From Lentinula raphanica (taxonomy: Eukaryota; Basidiomycota; Agaricomycetes; Agaricales; Omphalotaceae), in the NCBI GenBank assembly GCA_027919835.1, contig JANVFP010000003.1, positions 744,001 through 808,000 of the forward strand: a stretch of 64,000 bases of DNA, read 5' to 3'. The notes under the pieces are model-generated. The model did not search any database. It was not told the DNA's origin and worked only from the letters and a program-made list of their open reading frames with translations. Positions 32,738 through 44,923 of this stretch are shown one piece after another. A program made the translations under genes and the position numbers. Every line of letters starts with the position of its first letter. Within the stretch, counting starts at the first letter, position 1.

Positions 32738-34591
32738 TTATGTTCGAGGTAGACTCTTTACCACCGTCTTCCAGTTCTAAAGTGAAAGGGATCCCCGAAA
32801 TTACAGTCGATACCGAAATCCGGGAACGAAGTAACTCACTGCATGAGAAAGGACTCGGAGATCGTTCAGAGGTGCGATATGAACCATATATCGTGCGAGT
32901 TTGTCGAGTTCTCGATCTGCTTGGGCTTCTTCGGTGTGAGCGTTTTTGAACGCGTGTATCTTCAAACCGCATTGAGGGTTGAGCGCAAAGTTGCGGCCCT
33001 AGAACGCACGGATCAGCGCCAGTGAGGTGGATACACAGAGGCTACGAACCAGATCATCGACGTGGATCGTATTAGACGCGTTACTGTGGAAAATCACAAA
33101 TCAGTATATGACGGATCATGACGTTGCAAGTTACTTACAACTGAGGGAAATGGTTCCAGATTATCTGAAGAGCTTTCACGTAGTGTTGCCATGATTTTCC
33201 ATTCCGGTCGGTGAACACAGTGAACATGGACGTCTTGTCGAGGACTGGGGCGGAGACACGTAAAGATCAGAACCGCGGCAGTGAACGAGGTCAAACATAG
33301 GTCTCATCACCGAATGATATCTTGACGTTGAGATACATGAGGTTCGAACAGCGTCTACTGTGTGACAACATGTCTAGAGTCTTACCTGATAGTTACGATT
33401 GGCACCTATCATGCCAAGCTCGACGAGTTTTGTTTCTAGCCATATCCAGCTTGTTTGGGACCTGGGCAGTTGGAAGGATGCACGAGATGAGCAGTCATTT
33501 CACGAAAACTCTGAGGACGCGCACCATATGCAGACTATAAGAAATACGTGTATCATTGGGAAGGAGAGTTGAAGCATTCGGACGTACTATCATAATATGG
33601 ATATATCCTCTCTAGGAATTCGTGTAATCCTGGACGCGCGCATTCCGCAGGTGGCAAGCTTCCAGAGGTCAAAGGTTTCGTGTCTAGGATAGCTAAAAGC
33701 AAACGTATTCAGCAACTGCATGTACGAGGATAAGAAACACCAACGCACTATAATCTATATCCAATACCAGCAATTTCTTTCCTTCTCGCAAAGGATGTAT
33801 GACATTGACGTTCAATTTATCGGTCATCTCCTTCACTTTTCGGATGTTCCTCTGATCATTGTTGTATTTCTTGAACGCGTTCGGGTCTTTACTAAAGTCG
33901 ACATCAAGGTCGTTGACGACATCCGGGAGGGTTTCCAGTTCTGTTGAAAGTGAAATTGTGAGCGACGGTGTCAGCGGATGAGACCTGAAAGTTGATACGG
34001 ACGCGATGGATCTTTGATCTCGTCGCCCTCAGGAGTCCCCAATAGCGTGAATTTCTTTCCGGTTGTGAGGTGGAGGTCAGAGCTGGCGACGAAAGTGAGT
34101 CTCGACAAAGTCGGATAGGAGTATAGATATCTGATAGACGCACATTCTCCCTTGATCCGGAGGTAGCTTTCCTTTCACCAGTCCCAAAATCTTTTGCCGT
34201 TCTGGTGGAACCCTGGTTAACTCGTGCAATGATGTCTTCAGATCAAAGACTCTAAAAGATGAGTAACAACCACTGAATGAGCGACAGAGAACAACAACAG
34301 GTGTACGAAGGTCAAACCGGTCAGAATCAGCGATGTCCAACGAGAATGATTTGCCGGCCCAGGTAAACTGTAGCGTTACCCAGCGTTCAGGGGATTGGGT
34401 GAGTTGGTCAAACTCGGTCTGGCCGTCGACAGTTGATTATGAGATTCTCCGGATAATATAGCGTAGAACGAGTGGCTCACGGTGCTTTTGGTCACTTGTG
34501 CCTCGGTGGCTATTGAGGCGGACTCGTCCTTGGCTTCGTGAATTGGGTCATCGTCGCGCATAGCAGTCGATGGATGGAGTGTGACTTCCAT
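32738..34591 (-). CDS. UBLCP1: Ubiquitin-like domain CTD phosphatase
   Basis: A nuclear phosphatase of the FCP/SCP type that in animals acts on proteasomes. About a dozen small exons were joined. An N-terminal ubiquitin-like domain (VTLQFTWAGKSFSLDIADSD, VPPERQKILGLVKGKLP) is followed by the HAD-type phosphatase core with the signature LLVLDIDYT (DxDxT, catalytic Asp), a Pro/Ala-rich ECARPGLHEFLERIYPYYD, IWSQTSWIWLETKL and DDLGRNFALNPQCGL. The C-terminus reads TEEAQADRELDKLARYMVHI. Recovering the strand after GANRNYQ needs a 10-nt exon (ATATCATTCG, near 33318-33327), giving ISFVLDKTSMF. The start MEVTLHPSTAM precedes an acidic leader. Confidence 0.88.
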
Positions 34592-34892
34592 GAGTCTGCC
34601 AAACGAAGAAGCACAGTGTAAAGGTGGAAGTTGGGATCCAAGCTGCTTTAGGCGTCTAAACGCGCGCGCGGATACGTAAAATAAACGCAGGTTGCCTCCG
34701 CGTAAGGAGTCAGCCTCTATCTCTCTTCCTGGTCCTTATACACGCTCATCTCATTACATATAAGCATCATTGAACAGAATGTAGTGTGATGTGTATTTCA
34801 CGTTCGCGTTCAAGTTGTTTGTTATCGCGTAGTACAATTTCGCAATCAATTATTTACTACAGCAGGATACAATCATGTTGGATGGCAGATCA
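34592..34892. other. Short intergenic spacer
   Basis: About 300 bp between UBLCP1 start and CSN8 stop; contains CGCGCGCGG near 34662 and presumably the UBLCP1 promoter. Confidence 0.4.
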
Positions 34893-36008
34893 CTACATCT
34901 CAAGCTGAGACACACTTTGGGCAACGAATTGCAAGTTACCAAGTGAAGAGGCGACTATAAGTAGATCGAGTGTAAACAATTCAGCAACACATAAACCACA
35001 TCAGTGAGCGAGAAGTATTTACCAGGAGCAATAATTAGAGATGGTTGGATCGTCGATGCAGGCTTCAGAATCTGTGTAGACGTATCATACTCCCATCCCT
35101 GGCGAGAAGCGACTGATGAAGTTCCGAGTTAGTACTGAGTGGGGGTGGATGATTCCTTGTGATCGTGCTAACTCACCAGGCAAAAGCTCGTTTGCACTCA
35201 GACCAAAGTACATTTCGGCGAGCGCAAGTGGCAAAGAAGTATAAGCTCTCGAAAGCAACAAGAATGTTCGGTCTCTGAAAGAAGCTATAGCTTCGTGAGT
35301 CAAATGCTTTATCTGTACTGAAATCCTTGAACCCACAAAGAAATGAGTCGATCATTATAGAGATCACTTGAGCGAGTTCAGGTTGTTGAAAATCAGGTTG
35401 CGATATCACATTCAGCAACGTATTTGCTTTGCTGAATATCTGCTCATAAGCCCCAGTAGAGTATGCTGTGGTAAGAGCTCTAAGGTTCCTCATCAAGGGG
35501 TTCATCCTGATCTCTAATGGTATACGTTCGACGACAAGTTTTGCAATGCGGCTAGAAAGAAACCCTTGTTCGAATAGGACGACAAGGAATGAGACTCGAA
35601 GACACTCACATATCATTCTGTATGAGATATGCTAGTATCAGAGGCACGATCACATATAATCGGGACATTCCACGATCGTTGACGGCCTTCGATGTAACCT
35701 TCAGCCACTGCCAATGTACAAGCGAGGAGTGAGCGTACGTTGATCTCTGTGATCTCTGCTACATGTATCAGCTCGAGCCATTGCTTTTGTGAGGCGAGTT
35801 CAGCTATTTTGGGTAAAATGAGCTGGTAAGAGTCCTGTTGTTGAACTGATTGCGGTGGCGGAGGAGGTTGGATACTGGAACTCGCTTCTGAAGGTTGATC
35901 AGAGCTTTCTACGAAAGGCGAAGTGGGAGCTGCAGCATCGCTCATTCTTGCCTCGTCTTGGATTTCAACATCAGTTGTTGGAGGTGGTGTTGGAGGCCCA
36001 TTGGCCAT
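34893..36008 (-). CDS. COP9 signalosome subunit 8-like (CSN8/PSMD8 domain) protein
   Basis: Six exons: 36008-35739, 35698-35610, 35551-35337, 35290-35177, 35098-35033 and 34954-34893. After a Pro/Ser-rich leader (TPPPTTDVEIQDE, IQPPPPPQSVQQQD) the helical repeat domain begins: LILPKIAELASQKQWLELIH, then RLYVIVPLILAYLIQNDIRI, a long helical stretch, and the winged-helix part FRDRTFLLLSRAYTSLPLAL with YFGLSANELLPGWEYD. The end reads LGNLQFVAQSVSQLEM, typical of CSN8. In the COP9 complex this subunit helps assemble the deneddylase that recycles cullin ligases. The start lies 110 bp from the divergent NECAP start. PSMD8 is the nearest alternative; the short length and C-terminus favour CSN8. Confidence 0.75.
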
Positions 36009-36117
36009 CGTGGTCTATGATGGTCCAGTCAAGTTTGCCACTACCAACAAGCGCCCACTCTTCTCAAGTTCTGGATGCCCGGAGCCAGCCGGACCGATAA
36101 CTTTCAGCCGTGCTACG

Positions 36118-37034
36118 ATGAACCTCGGCGGTGAAGACGACATCGAATCTGTGCTTCACATCGCGCGGGAGGTGTCAGGTATGCTCAACGCAGCGGTAGC
36201 TCATCTATAGCTTAGAAATACTGAATCCACAGTGTTCAAGATCCCACCGCTCAAAGCAAATGAAGGCCATCGCGCTGGTGAATGGGGCGATCTAGCTCAA
36301 CCATTGTGGAAAGGTCGATTGAGAATAATCGAGAAGCACTCTGGTGTACAGATTCTGTTTGAGGATGGCACAACAGGTGCGCGGTGTCTTTTGAAATCGG
36401 TTATGATGTTTGCCACATGATTTGTAGGGGAATGTACGTCGAACAAAATCATATAATTTCTTGAAGACTTGGGCTCATCAGCGGGCAGTATTTGCCAAAG
36501 CCGACTATGATCCAGCCGCACCATGCGTTGAAGCGGTACTCGATTCTTCCCGGTACTTCGTTGTACGAATCGAAGACAGCGGGAGGAAAGCGTATATCGG
36601 AATGGGTTTCATTGAGCGCACCGATAGCTTTGATTTCAGTAAGCGATGCTGCCAGTCGATCACTCAATGATGGATTGACCTTGTTTCAGGTGTAGCTCTA
36701 CAGGATTACACAAAGTACGCCCAGGATTCGATTGATGATCACTTTCTCTCATTCTAACAATCTGCCTAGACGTTGGCGCGCAGGCCAGAACTCATCCGAA
36801 ACTGTTGAAGGCGAAGATAAACCATCTCCACACATCCCTGCTGGACCAAAGAAGGACTTCAGCTTGAAGGAAGGCCAAACATTCTCAATCAATATCCCAG
36901 GGAAGAAGAAAATAGCGACTGAAACGTCGACGGATCTCCTCGGTGCTAGCGGCACGTCTTCAACCTCTGGAGCATCAGGGGGCGGTGTCCCTCTCCTACC
37001 TCCTCCTCCCGGCGGTGGTGCACGGAAAAGGTGA
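36118..37034 (+). CDS. NECAP-like adaptin-ear-binding coat-associated protein
   Basis: Six exons: 36118-36178, 36233-36376, 36428-36433, 36489-36638, 36690-36714 and 36770-37034, 216 residues. The PH-like NECAP domain is complete: [68 protein letters not shown]. The tail has [19 protein letters not shown] and a poly-Pro segment. NECAPs act in clathrin-mediated endocytosis through AP-2. The third exon is only 6 nt (GGGAAT); with it the protein reads TTGELFAKADYD, matching the family's TGELFA strand, while skipping it gives [10 protein letters not shown] in frame. Confidence 0.9.
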
Positions 37035-38295
37035 TCATCGCAATTCCAAGGCATATCCGAAGGTAGGTTCGTCAACGTTACTATAAGATGACATTCGGGC
37101 ACTAACCTGTGCAAAGCAGATGTTTGTATGCTCATGTAACTCCATATTACAGTAATACGAGCTCCTTGTTCTCGCAACTTCGTGTATCACGGTCTGTGTT
37201 GTTCAGTTTGGCTCGAATCTCCTATATGTGAACACGGACTACGTGCGGTCGATCAAACCAAGTGAAGGCCATCTCCTTCACCGCATAGACTCTTGGTTCA
37301 TTTTACCTACCACGGCCTTACTTTTTTCAGAACCAGACATGCTCTCGTTTCGAGCCTAGTTCGGGCAATGTACGGTTGATTGCTTCCAAGACATTGCCAT
37401 CACACTCGAGTTTTGTGTTAGATTGGCTTAGTACTGCATGGTTCGTCTTTCTGGCTTCATACCGTTGAAGATTGGTACTCGACATGTCAAAATAGAGATC
37501 TGCAGCTCTTTGAGTGCGTTCCTGTGATCCTGGAACGGTAACTATTCTTCGGGGTCGCAACAACCTATCGCCATATCTCCGGCAGTATCCAAAAGTTTAC
37601 TCTAGTGCTGCCTCTGCAACTTTGACACTGAACAAGGCTCTATACATCCCGTAAAAGCAAAGTCAAATGTTCCTCGTAATCTCGCAATACTCAACTTCTG
37701 TTGCACGTTCGGCCAATATAGCCAATATGATCAAGAAAACTCGGTGACTGCTTGAACACTTTTTGTATATCGTAGCTGAACCTTGCTTTATCCTCGATTT
37801 ATCCGACGGTACCAGTAACCACTCTACCTGAATTCCTGTCATGCTGTCGAAGCGGAACTGATCTACATTTTTGGGTAACATTGTCGTCAATTGGCTGTAT
37901 ATCCGACGATATACCGTTTATGGGCCCTTGGGTTCTGCCACTGTGTTCGTACAAGACTACTAGGTGCCTCATACAGTCTTTACTGGGGTAAGGTTCTGTA
38001 ACGTTACAGTTTACTTGTCTCAAATTCTGTTCATGAACTTACCCTAAATTTGCAGCAACTGCTGGCCTCGGATGTTTGTTTCTGACGATGAGCTTGTGAC
38101 CTGGCTATACGAATTGTGCATCCATTCACCTGCGCATCCCGACGTCTTTCCGCATGTCCCTCGGTTCATTGCCGGATGTTTTCGTTGTGGACACATATGA
38201 CTAGGTTACGCGTGGCAAGCTAGGGTATAAAATCCAGTGAAGCAGCCTCAGAGCCTCAGGAGATTGTTCCCCAAAACACATTCCGGTTCACCAAC
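37035..38295. other. Intergenic region; TATA box of the cellobiohydrolase gene
   Basis: About 1.26 kb. Open frames on either strand are short and unlike known proteins. A clear TATAAAA lies at 38225-38231, 65-70 bp before the GH6 start codon, and is its likely core promoter. No recognisable repeat was seen. Confidence 0.55.
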
Positions 38296-40401
38296 ATGAA
38301 GATCACTTCAACTGGCTTACTCGCTCTCAGTTCTCTTCTCCCCCTCGCGCTCGGTCAATCCCAGGTCAGCATTGCACTCTTTTCATTTTGTCTCATCAGC
38401 ATCGCTAATATTGAAGTGTACAGCTCTATGGTCAATGCGGTGGTATTGGCTGGAGTAAGTTCTTGCTATTCCCTTCAAGAAGCAATTTATCATGACTTTG
38501 CCATTGCAGGCGGAGCGACTACTTGTGTTTCTGGCGCCACATGTACTGTCGTCAATGCTTACTATTCTCAGTGTCTGTGCGTCACGTTCGACATTTGACC
38601 GGATGCTGTCCAAGTTGCTCATTGTTTACCCTCTCCAGTCCTGGCTCAGCTTCGTCGTCAACTCCACCGCCAACATCCACGAGTTCCACAGGGACAGGAA
38701 CCACCACCTCTTCTGCTCCGGGAAGCACAGGAACCACCACGCCAGTTGCGGGTAACCCCTTCGAAGGATACGAGGTCTGTCGATCCAGCACTCGTGTGAA
38801 CTCCGTTAGAAGCTCTAATTTCGACCTCGGTCATACAATAGATTTACCTGAGTCCTTACTACGCCAACGAAGTCGCCAACGCTGTCACGCAAATCAGTGA
38901 CCCGACCACAGCCGCTGCTGCAGCCACAGTCGCGAACATCCCTACCTTCATCTGGCTGGATCAAGTTGCCAAAGTACCAAGTTTGGGCACATATCTCGCG
39001 GATGCAAGCTCCAAGCAGCAGTCCGAGGGAAAGAACTACCTAGTCCAGATTGTGGTGTACGATCTGCCCGACCGTGATTGTGCCGCCTTGGCCTCCAATG
39101 GAGAGTTCAGCATTGCTGACAATGGCGAGGCTGACTACCACAACTACATTGACCAGATTGTGGCACAGATCAAACGTGTGTATCTCAAATTCGTACGGAG
39201 ATTAAAGAGACCTGACTTGAGATTATAAATAGAATACCCCGATGTTCGAGTCGTTGCTGTCATTGAACCAGATTCTTTGGCCAATCTCGTCACCAACCTC
39301 AGTGTACCCAAATGCGCGAACGCACAGACTACTTACTTGGTATGTCGTCAAACATCGTTGCTACTAGTTGGTAATCTGAGAAAAATCAGGAATGTGTCAC
39401 ATACGCCATGCAACAACTTTCGGCTGTTGGTGTCATCATGTATCTCGACGCTGGTCATGCCGGATGGTTGGGCTGGCCCGCAAACTTGTCACCGGCCGCT
39501 CAGCTCTTCACTTCCTTGTACTCTAACGCTGGTTCACCTTCTGGTGTTCGTGGTCTTGCTACAAACGTGGCCAACTATAACGCTCTCGTGTAAGTATTTT
39601 CTGTCAATGAATGTTGAGTGGGTACTGAAAATAGATATATGATCAGTGCCACCACACCTGACCCCATCACCCAGGGTGACCCTAACTATGATGAAATGCT
39701 TTACATTGAGGTGCTTCTTACCTGTTACAGTATTTCTGAGTCGGCCACTGACAGAGATTATAGGCTTTGGCACCGATGCTCGGCTCTGGCTTCCCTGCTC
39801 ATTTCATCGTTGATCAAGGTCGTTCAGGTGTTCAGGATATCAGACAGCAGTGGGGTGAGTGCCCTTTTAGATTTCTACGGTGTTACTGGGCTTTACTAAA
39901 AGACTCGTGCTCCCAGGTGACTGGTACGAATTTTTCATTCCTCGTTTTGCCTTGAGCGTTCAAACATTGATTCTGTTCCTTCTAAGGTGCAATGTCCTCG
40001 GTGCTGGTTTCGGAACTCGCCCTACCACAAACACTGGGTCATCGTTGATCGATTCTATCGTCTGGGTCAAACCTGGAGGTGAATGCGATGGAACTTCAAA
40101 CACATCTTCACCGCGATATGATGCCCACTGTGGTCTCCCGTAAGTATAATCCTCTTTGATCCTCTATCTTGTTCTGACAAAGACATGATGATACGTAGTG
40201 ATGCCACGCCAAATGCCCCAGAGGTACATGTTATGTTCCCTTCACTGTCCACACGACTGACGTTTTTCCCACTTACCCCAAGGCCGGAACATGGTTCCAG
40301 GTAAGCACGATCTGGTTATGGAATTATGCTTCTCAGAATATTGATTCCCTCACTAGGCGTACTTTGAGACTTTGGTGGAAAAGGCCAATCCTCCTCTCTA
40401 A
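38296..40401 (+). CDS. Cellobiohydrolase II, glycoside hydrolase family 6 with CBM1
   Basis: Fourteen exons give about 448 residues. A signal peptide (LLALSSLLPLALGQ) is followed by a fungal-type cellulose-binding module (LYGQCGGIGW, then CVSGATC and YYSQCL), a Ser/Thr/Pro linker, and the GH6 catalytic domain: YLSPYYANEVANAV, YDLPDRDCAALASNGE (catalytic acid region), VIEPDSLANLVTN (second essential Asp), MYLDAGHAGWLGWPAN, FIVDQGRSGVQ, and WVKPGGECDGTS near the end. Secreted exo-enzyme releasing cellobiose from the non-reducing ends of cellulose. One exon is 7 nt (about 39917-39923) and completes the Gly-Asp-Trp-Cys-Asn strand. All motifs are intact, so it is likely functional. Confidence 0.95.
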
Positions 40402-40800
40402 AAGTCTCGATGGGAGTGTGTTATGGTCGATAGCATCTAATACGGTTTACTCTAGTCGTCGTGATCATGTACATATCGTTTCGATTTCCTGGATATACAT
40501 ACGAGGTTTCCAGTCAGATACCCATTGCAGATACCAGTTGACAATCTACCTCTGAAAAGTAAGTAATGTGTCCGGGGGGGCCCAACGTAAGCAGGAAACA
40601 GGCTGAAGTCAGAATCACTTGAAGTCTCTTCGAGTTCATTGCGAGAACACGATTTCGGCCGAGTTCGGCTAATTCGGGTCAGCACTTCTGACAAAGCGGG
40701 GTGACGAAAAGGTCACGCCAGGTCACGTCTGATTACTCTTTCTTGTCTAAGTTCCTGGAGTCCCGACAATTCCGTACATTTCTCTTTCCTTCTCTCACTT
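40402..40800. other. Intergenic region, no supported gene
   Basis: About 400 bp between the GH6 stop and the NFS1 start. Holds the NFS1 promoter; nothing specific recognised. Confidence 0.4.
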
Positions 40801-42786
40801 ATGCTTTCAAGAATTTCACGTTCCGCCTCACGGCAAGCCTCTTCTTCAAGAACCAAGAAATTTGTCTGTGCACCTGCCAGCCGTAGAGGCATTGTGCAGC
40901 CTTCAGGAGCAGAGCGAGCTAGTGTAGTGGATTTACCGGCAACATATAAAGATGAAAGTCATTTCACACCAAGATCTGGTGCGTGAATTCATCTATTTTC
41001 GTATTCCATGGATGCTCAGAGTTATTGAACATGTAGATATGCTCGGCTTCAGGCTTGAGATGCCTCAGAATGAAGGATCATTGAAAGAAAAAACTCGACC
41101 TATCTATCTTGACATGCAGGTAACTTATTCATCATTGTAGGCAGTAAACGTTTTCGAACGATTTCCAGGCTACAACACCCGTGGACCCTCGAGTATTGGA
41201 CGCCATGCTGCCGTATCTCACTGACCAATACGGGAACCCTCACAGTCGGACTCATGCGTATGGTTGGGAAGCAGAGCAAGCGGTCGAGGATGCACGCAAG
41301 GTGTGTTGTGTCCATGAGATCTGAAACTCATGCACTGAGCCACTGTGTAGCACGTAGCAGATCTCATTGGCGCTGATCCGAAAGACATCGTATTTACTTC
41401 TGGTGCTACGGAGACGAACAATATGGCCATCAAGGGTGTCGCCCGCTTCCACCAAGAAAAGAAAAAGCATATCATAACGACACAAACAGTTAGTCATCGT
41501 ATCCTTGCGATTACCGCATCAATCTGACTGGTATCTAGGAGCACAAATGTGTGCTAGATTCGTGTCGGAAGCTGGGAGAAGAAGGCTTCGATATCACATA
41601 TCTTCCGGTGCAAAAGAATGGGGTGGTTTCCTTGGATGAATTAGAGGCAGCCATTCGCCCAGATACATCACTGGTTTCTATCATGACGGTCAACAACGAG
41701 ACTGGTGTCATTCAGCCTATCAAGGAGATCGGTGCTCTTCTTCGCAAGCATCGTGGTATCTATTTCCACACAGATGCAGCGCAGGCTGTAGGGAAGATAC
41801 CAGTCGATGTCAACGACATGAACGTTGACCTGTTGAGTATCTCTGGTCACAAATTATATGGGCCGAAGGGCGTCGGAGCAGCTTATGTTAGACGGCGACC
41901 TCGCGTGAGACTGGAGCCGATTCTTAATGGAGGTGGCCAGGAAAGAGGGTTGAGGAGCGGAACGCTTCCTACTGCGCTGGCTGTTGGACTAGGCGAAGCT
42001 GCTCGTATTGCAAAAAAGGAAATGGCTGTGAGTGTTCTTTTCTTTTCGGTCCCAATGAAGAAAATGCACGCCTACAATATGCAATAAGCGACTCGGGTGA
42101 TGTTTTGCGTCAGCCCGGGAGTGATTTTCGTGCAGGGGTACTGACAATCTTTCTCCTACTTATGGGTTTCGATGAAACAATGCTCATGGTTCCACAGAGG
42201 GATAGTATACATGTCAACATACTCTCCAAAAGACTCATCGATGGAATTAACTCTCAAGTCGAACACGTGGTACGAAATGGAGACGTGAATGGTTATCCTG
42301 GTTGTGTCAATCTCAGCTTTTCATATGTGGAAGGAGAAAGTCTTCTCATGGCGTTGAAGGTTCGTCTTTGAGAAGATCTGTTTTTGTCTCTATTGACGCC
42401 AATCTAGGATATTGCACTTTCATCCGGTAGCGCTTGTACATCGGCTTCCCTTGAACCATCATATGTACTTCGCGCTCTTGGTGAGACTCATCAGCTCTCT
42501 ATACTCTATACGATTAGCTGATTGCCACCTTCTAGGTGCTGCTGAGGATATGGCACATTCCTCTCTGAGATTTGGGATAGGTCGGTTCACGACTGAGGCT
42601 GAAGTTGACTTTGTCGTACAACATATCGTGAATACTGTGCATCGGTTGCGTGAGATGAGGTGAGTGTCCTTTTTCTCGAAACAAGCTGGACACCATTTTG
42701 ACCTACTTTTCCACAGCCCGTTGTGGGAGATGGTTCAAGAAGGGATTGATATAAACTCGATTGATTGGTCTCAGTCTCAACATTAA
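40801..42786 (+). CDS. NFS1: Mitochondrial cysteine desulfurase
   Basis: Nine exons: 40801-40978, 41076-41119, 41169-41300, 41351-41488, 41539-42027, 42198-42359, 42408-42480, 42536-42659 and 42717-42786; 469 residues. The N-terminus [20 protein letters not shown] is a typical mitochondrial presequence. Family blocks: [32 protein letters not shown], the PLP-site region [12 protein letters not shown] and [12 protein letters not shown] (Schiff-base Lys), [12 protein letters not shown], and the loop Cys in [14 protein letters not shown]. Supplies sulfur for Fe-S cluster assembly and tRNA thiolation. The intron at 42028-42197 is unusually long for this window (170 nt) and could hide a small exon. 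Confidence 0.95.
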
Positions 42787-43044
42787 AGTTTCCTTTGACT
42801 TGTGTATAGTGTTCATACCCTCATTGATGTTTTATCAACGGTGAAAACCGTTGAAACCTGCCTGGCTATAGTATTGCTACATAAAATGTACATTATAGTC
42901 TATTCGAATCGACCTTGTTTGCATACCGAAGTACAGTCCTGACCGGGTCCTGACTAATTAAAAGTCTGAGAAAGTTCACACTCCGATTGTTGGTCAAAAC
43001 TGAACCAAACACTGCGTATTTTTTCAACCGCCACCAACATCATC

Positions 43045-44623
43045 ATGACAAGACGTCTCTACGTTGGCAGTAAGATGCTTTTCCCTGTTCGTTGGGCTGT
43101 TCTCATCTTTGAACTCACTTAGGACTCCCTACTGAGGCTCGCTCTGAAGATGTTTCAAAATTGTTCGAAGGCTATGGTCGTATTGTCGACTGCCGAGTTA
43201 TGACAGGTAAGAGTTTTCGAGCTTGACTTAACAAACGGTGCTCAGCCAATCTGTTTCAAGGCTTCGGTTTCGTAGAATTCGAGAGCAGCAAGGTAAGAAA
43301 GCTGTTTTGTGGAATGATAACTTGCCGTGCTAAAAATTTTCAGGATGCCGAGGACGCTGTTCAGCAGTTCAACGGGAAAGCTTTCATGGGTGCCAAGTAG
43401 GCCTTCTCACAACAGTTTGACATCTTCCGTGGCAGTTTCTCATTCAACCTAACTAGTATCGTCGTCGAATTCGCCAAGGAGAGCCGTCCTCGAAGAGACC
43501 CGTATGAAGATCGGCATGGGTAATGATGGTTATACCCGCATTTGTAATCCTATCTAACGCCCACTCTTTTTCCTCCAGTGCTGCTGTGCGCGCTCGCCGA
43601 CCTCCTGGTATCCGAATCATAGTTTCTGGTATCTCTCGTGACACTAGCTGGCAGGTATGGACTTTCTCGGTTTCGTGACGCGCCTGGGTTCCCTGGTTCT
43701 CCCCCTCCTCGTTTGGTCATTGGTCCTTCCTGGTTCGGGTCCCTTCGTGTTATTCCTTCCGTTTTCCTTGGGGCATATTGGGGCATATTGGGGCATATTG
43801 GGGCAAAAAGGATCCTTGACTTGGGTTACTACTCTATCGTTCACACGGGACGTTATTGGGGAGGATAACTCTTATCCGGCCAGGCCGAAATTTCTCCGAT
43901 TTTACACACACCCGTCATGGTTCGATGGCCCTAACGTGTCGTTCGTATCCGCTGCTAGGACTTGAAAGATTTTGGTCGGGATGCCGGGAATGTCTCTTTC
44001 GCTGACATTGACCGTGACGTTCCAGGACAAGGGTGCGTTTTCCTTCTCGTTCAGTCTTTTGTTCAAGTATTCATAAGCCAATTTCAGAATTCTCGAATAC
44101 TTGTCCAGGGAAGATGCCGATCGCGCAGTCAAAGAATTAGACGGCAGAGACTTGCGCGGTCGTGCTGTTCGAGTCGATCTGGATGAATCTGTATGTTAAT
44201 TTTGCTGTCGTCATTTGCTGTATATCTTCTCACTCATGAACAACCTAGCGTTCTGGACCTGACAATTACAGGCGCGATGACAGACGAGACGATCGCTACA
44301 GAGACGACAGATACAGAGACGATCGTTACCGGGATGACCGCTACAGAGACGATCGTTACCGTGAGGACAAGTACCGTCGTGACCGCTCAAGGTCTCCACC
44401 CAGGAGAGACTATGATGATCGTCGCAGAAGAGACGATGAGCGGAAGCCTTCAGGGTACGATGATTATAGGCGCGGGGGTGTTGATGATTATCGAAGACCT
44501 GACTCCCATTCTTCTTCTTATTATGATCGTCGTAGGGAGGAACCTGAACGACGAAGGGACCGGCGCGAAGACAAGGACGACCGCTTTGACGACAGGTCAA
44601 GGCACAATGGAGATTATCGATGA
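43045..44623 (+). CDS. SR-type RNA-binding splicing factor
   Basis: Nine exons (43045-43069, 43133-43206, 43246-43292, 43344-43396, 43457-43519, 43579-43654, 43959-44032, 44088-44190, 44249-44623). First RRM: RRLYVGRLPTEARSEDV with RNP2, then GFGFVEFESSKDAEDAV with RNP1. The second RRM starts RIIVSGISRDTSWQDLKDFG, containing the SWQDLKD heptapeptide diagnostic of SRSF1/Npl3-type pseudo-RRMs. The C-terminus is an RS/RD-rich tail with repeated RYRDD units and RSRSPPRRDYDDRRRRDD. Nuclear pre-mRNA splicing and export factor by family. The sixth intron (43655-43958) is long and carries a short tandem repeat. Confidence 0.92.
43770..43805 (+). repeat. 10-bp tandem repeat in an SR-factor intron
   Basis: Three consecutive copies of GGGGCATATT followed by a partial GGGGCAAAAA, inside the intron 43655-43958. 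Confidence 0.8.
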
Positions 44624-44923
44624 AAGCAAAAAAGATAGGTCAGCAATGCCCTGGCCCAATCAGCCCTCTCTGTTCTCGCGATCTCTGTGATATTGCTATG
44701 CGGACCACTGTATAGTATCTCCTCTTTCGAAAAGTCTGTGTGGTTCTAGTCTTTGCATTGGATGTTTTGGAGCCGTTTGGTCGTCCAGCGTAGGATTGAG
44801 GCAGCTTGCTCGTGATGAAAAAGGGAGGGTGTGCGGTAAGGTCATTGAATGGCATTATGCTTTCTCCTTGTATACGGATACTTTAGCAATCGTCTATCTT
44901 GTTGAGCTCAATAGATTCTCGTT
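44624..44923. other. Convergent 3' spacer
   Basis: 300 bp between the ends of the SR-factor and TBCE genes. Presumed 3' untranslated regions; nothing else seen. Confidence 0.4.

Noticed and set aside
37035..38295. Possible genes on the minus strand between NECAP and GH6
   Set aside because: Frames are short, overlap each other in different phases, and show no recognisable motif or convincing splice joins.
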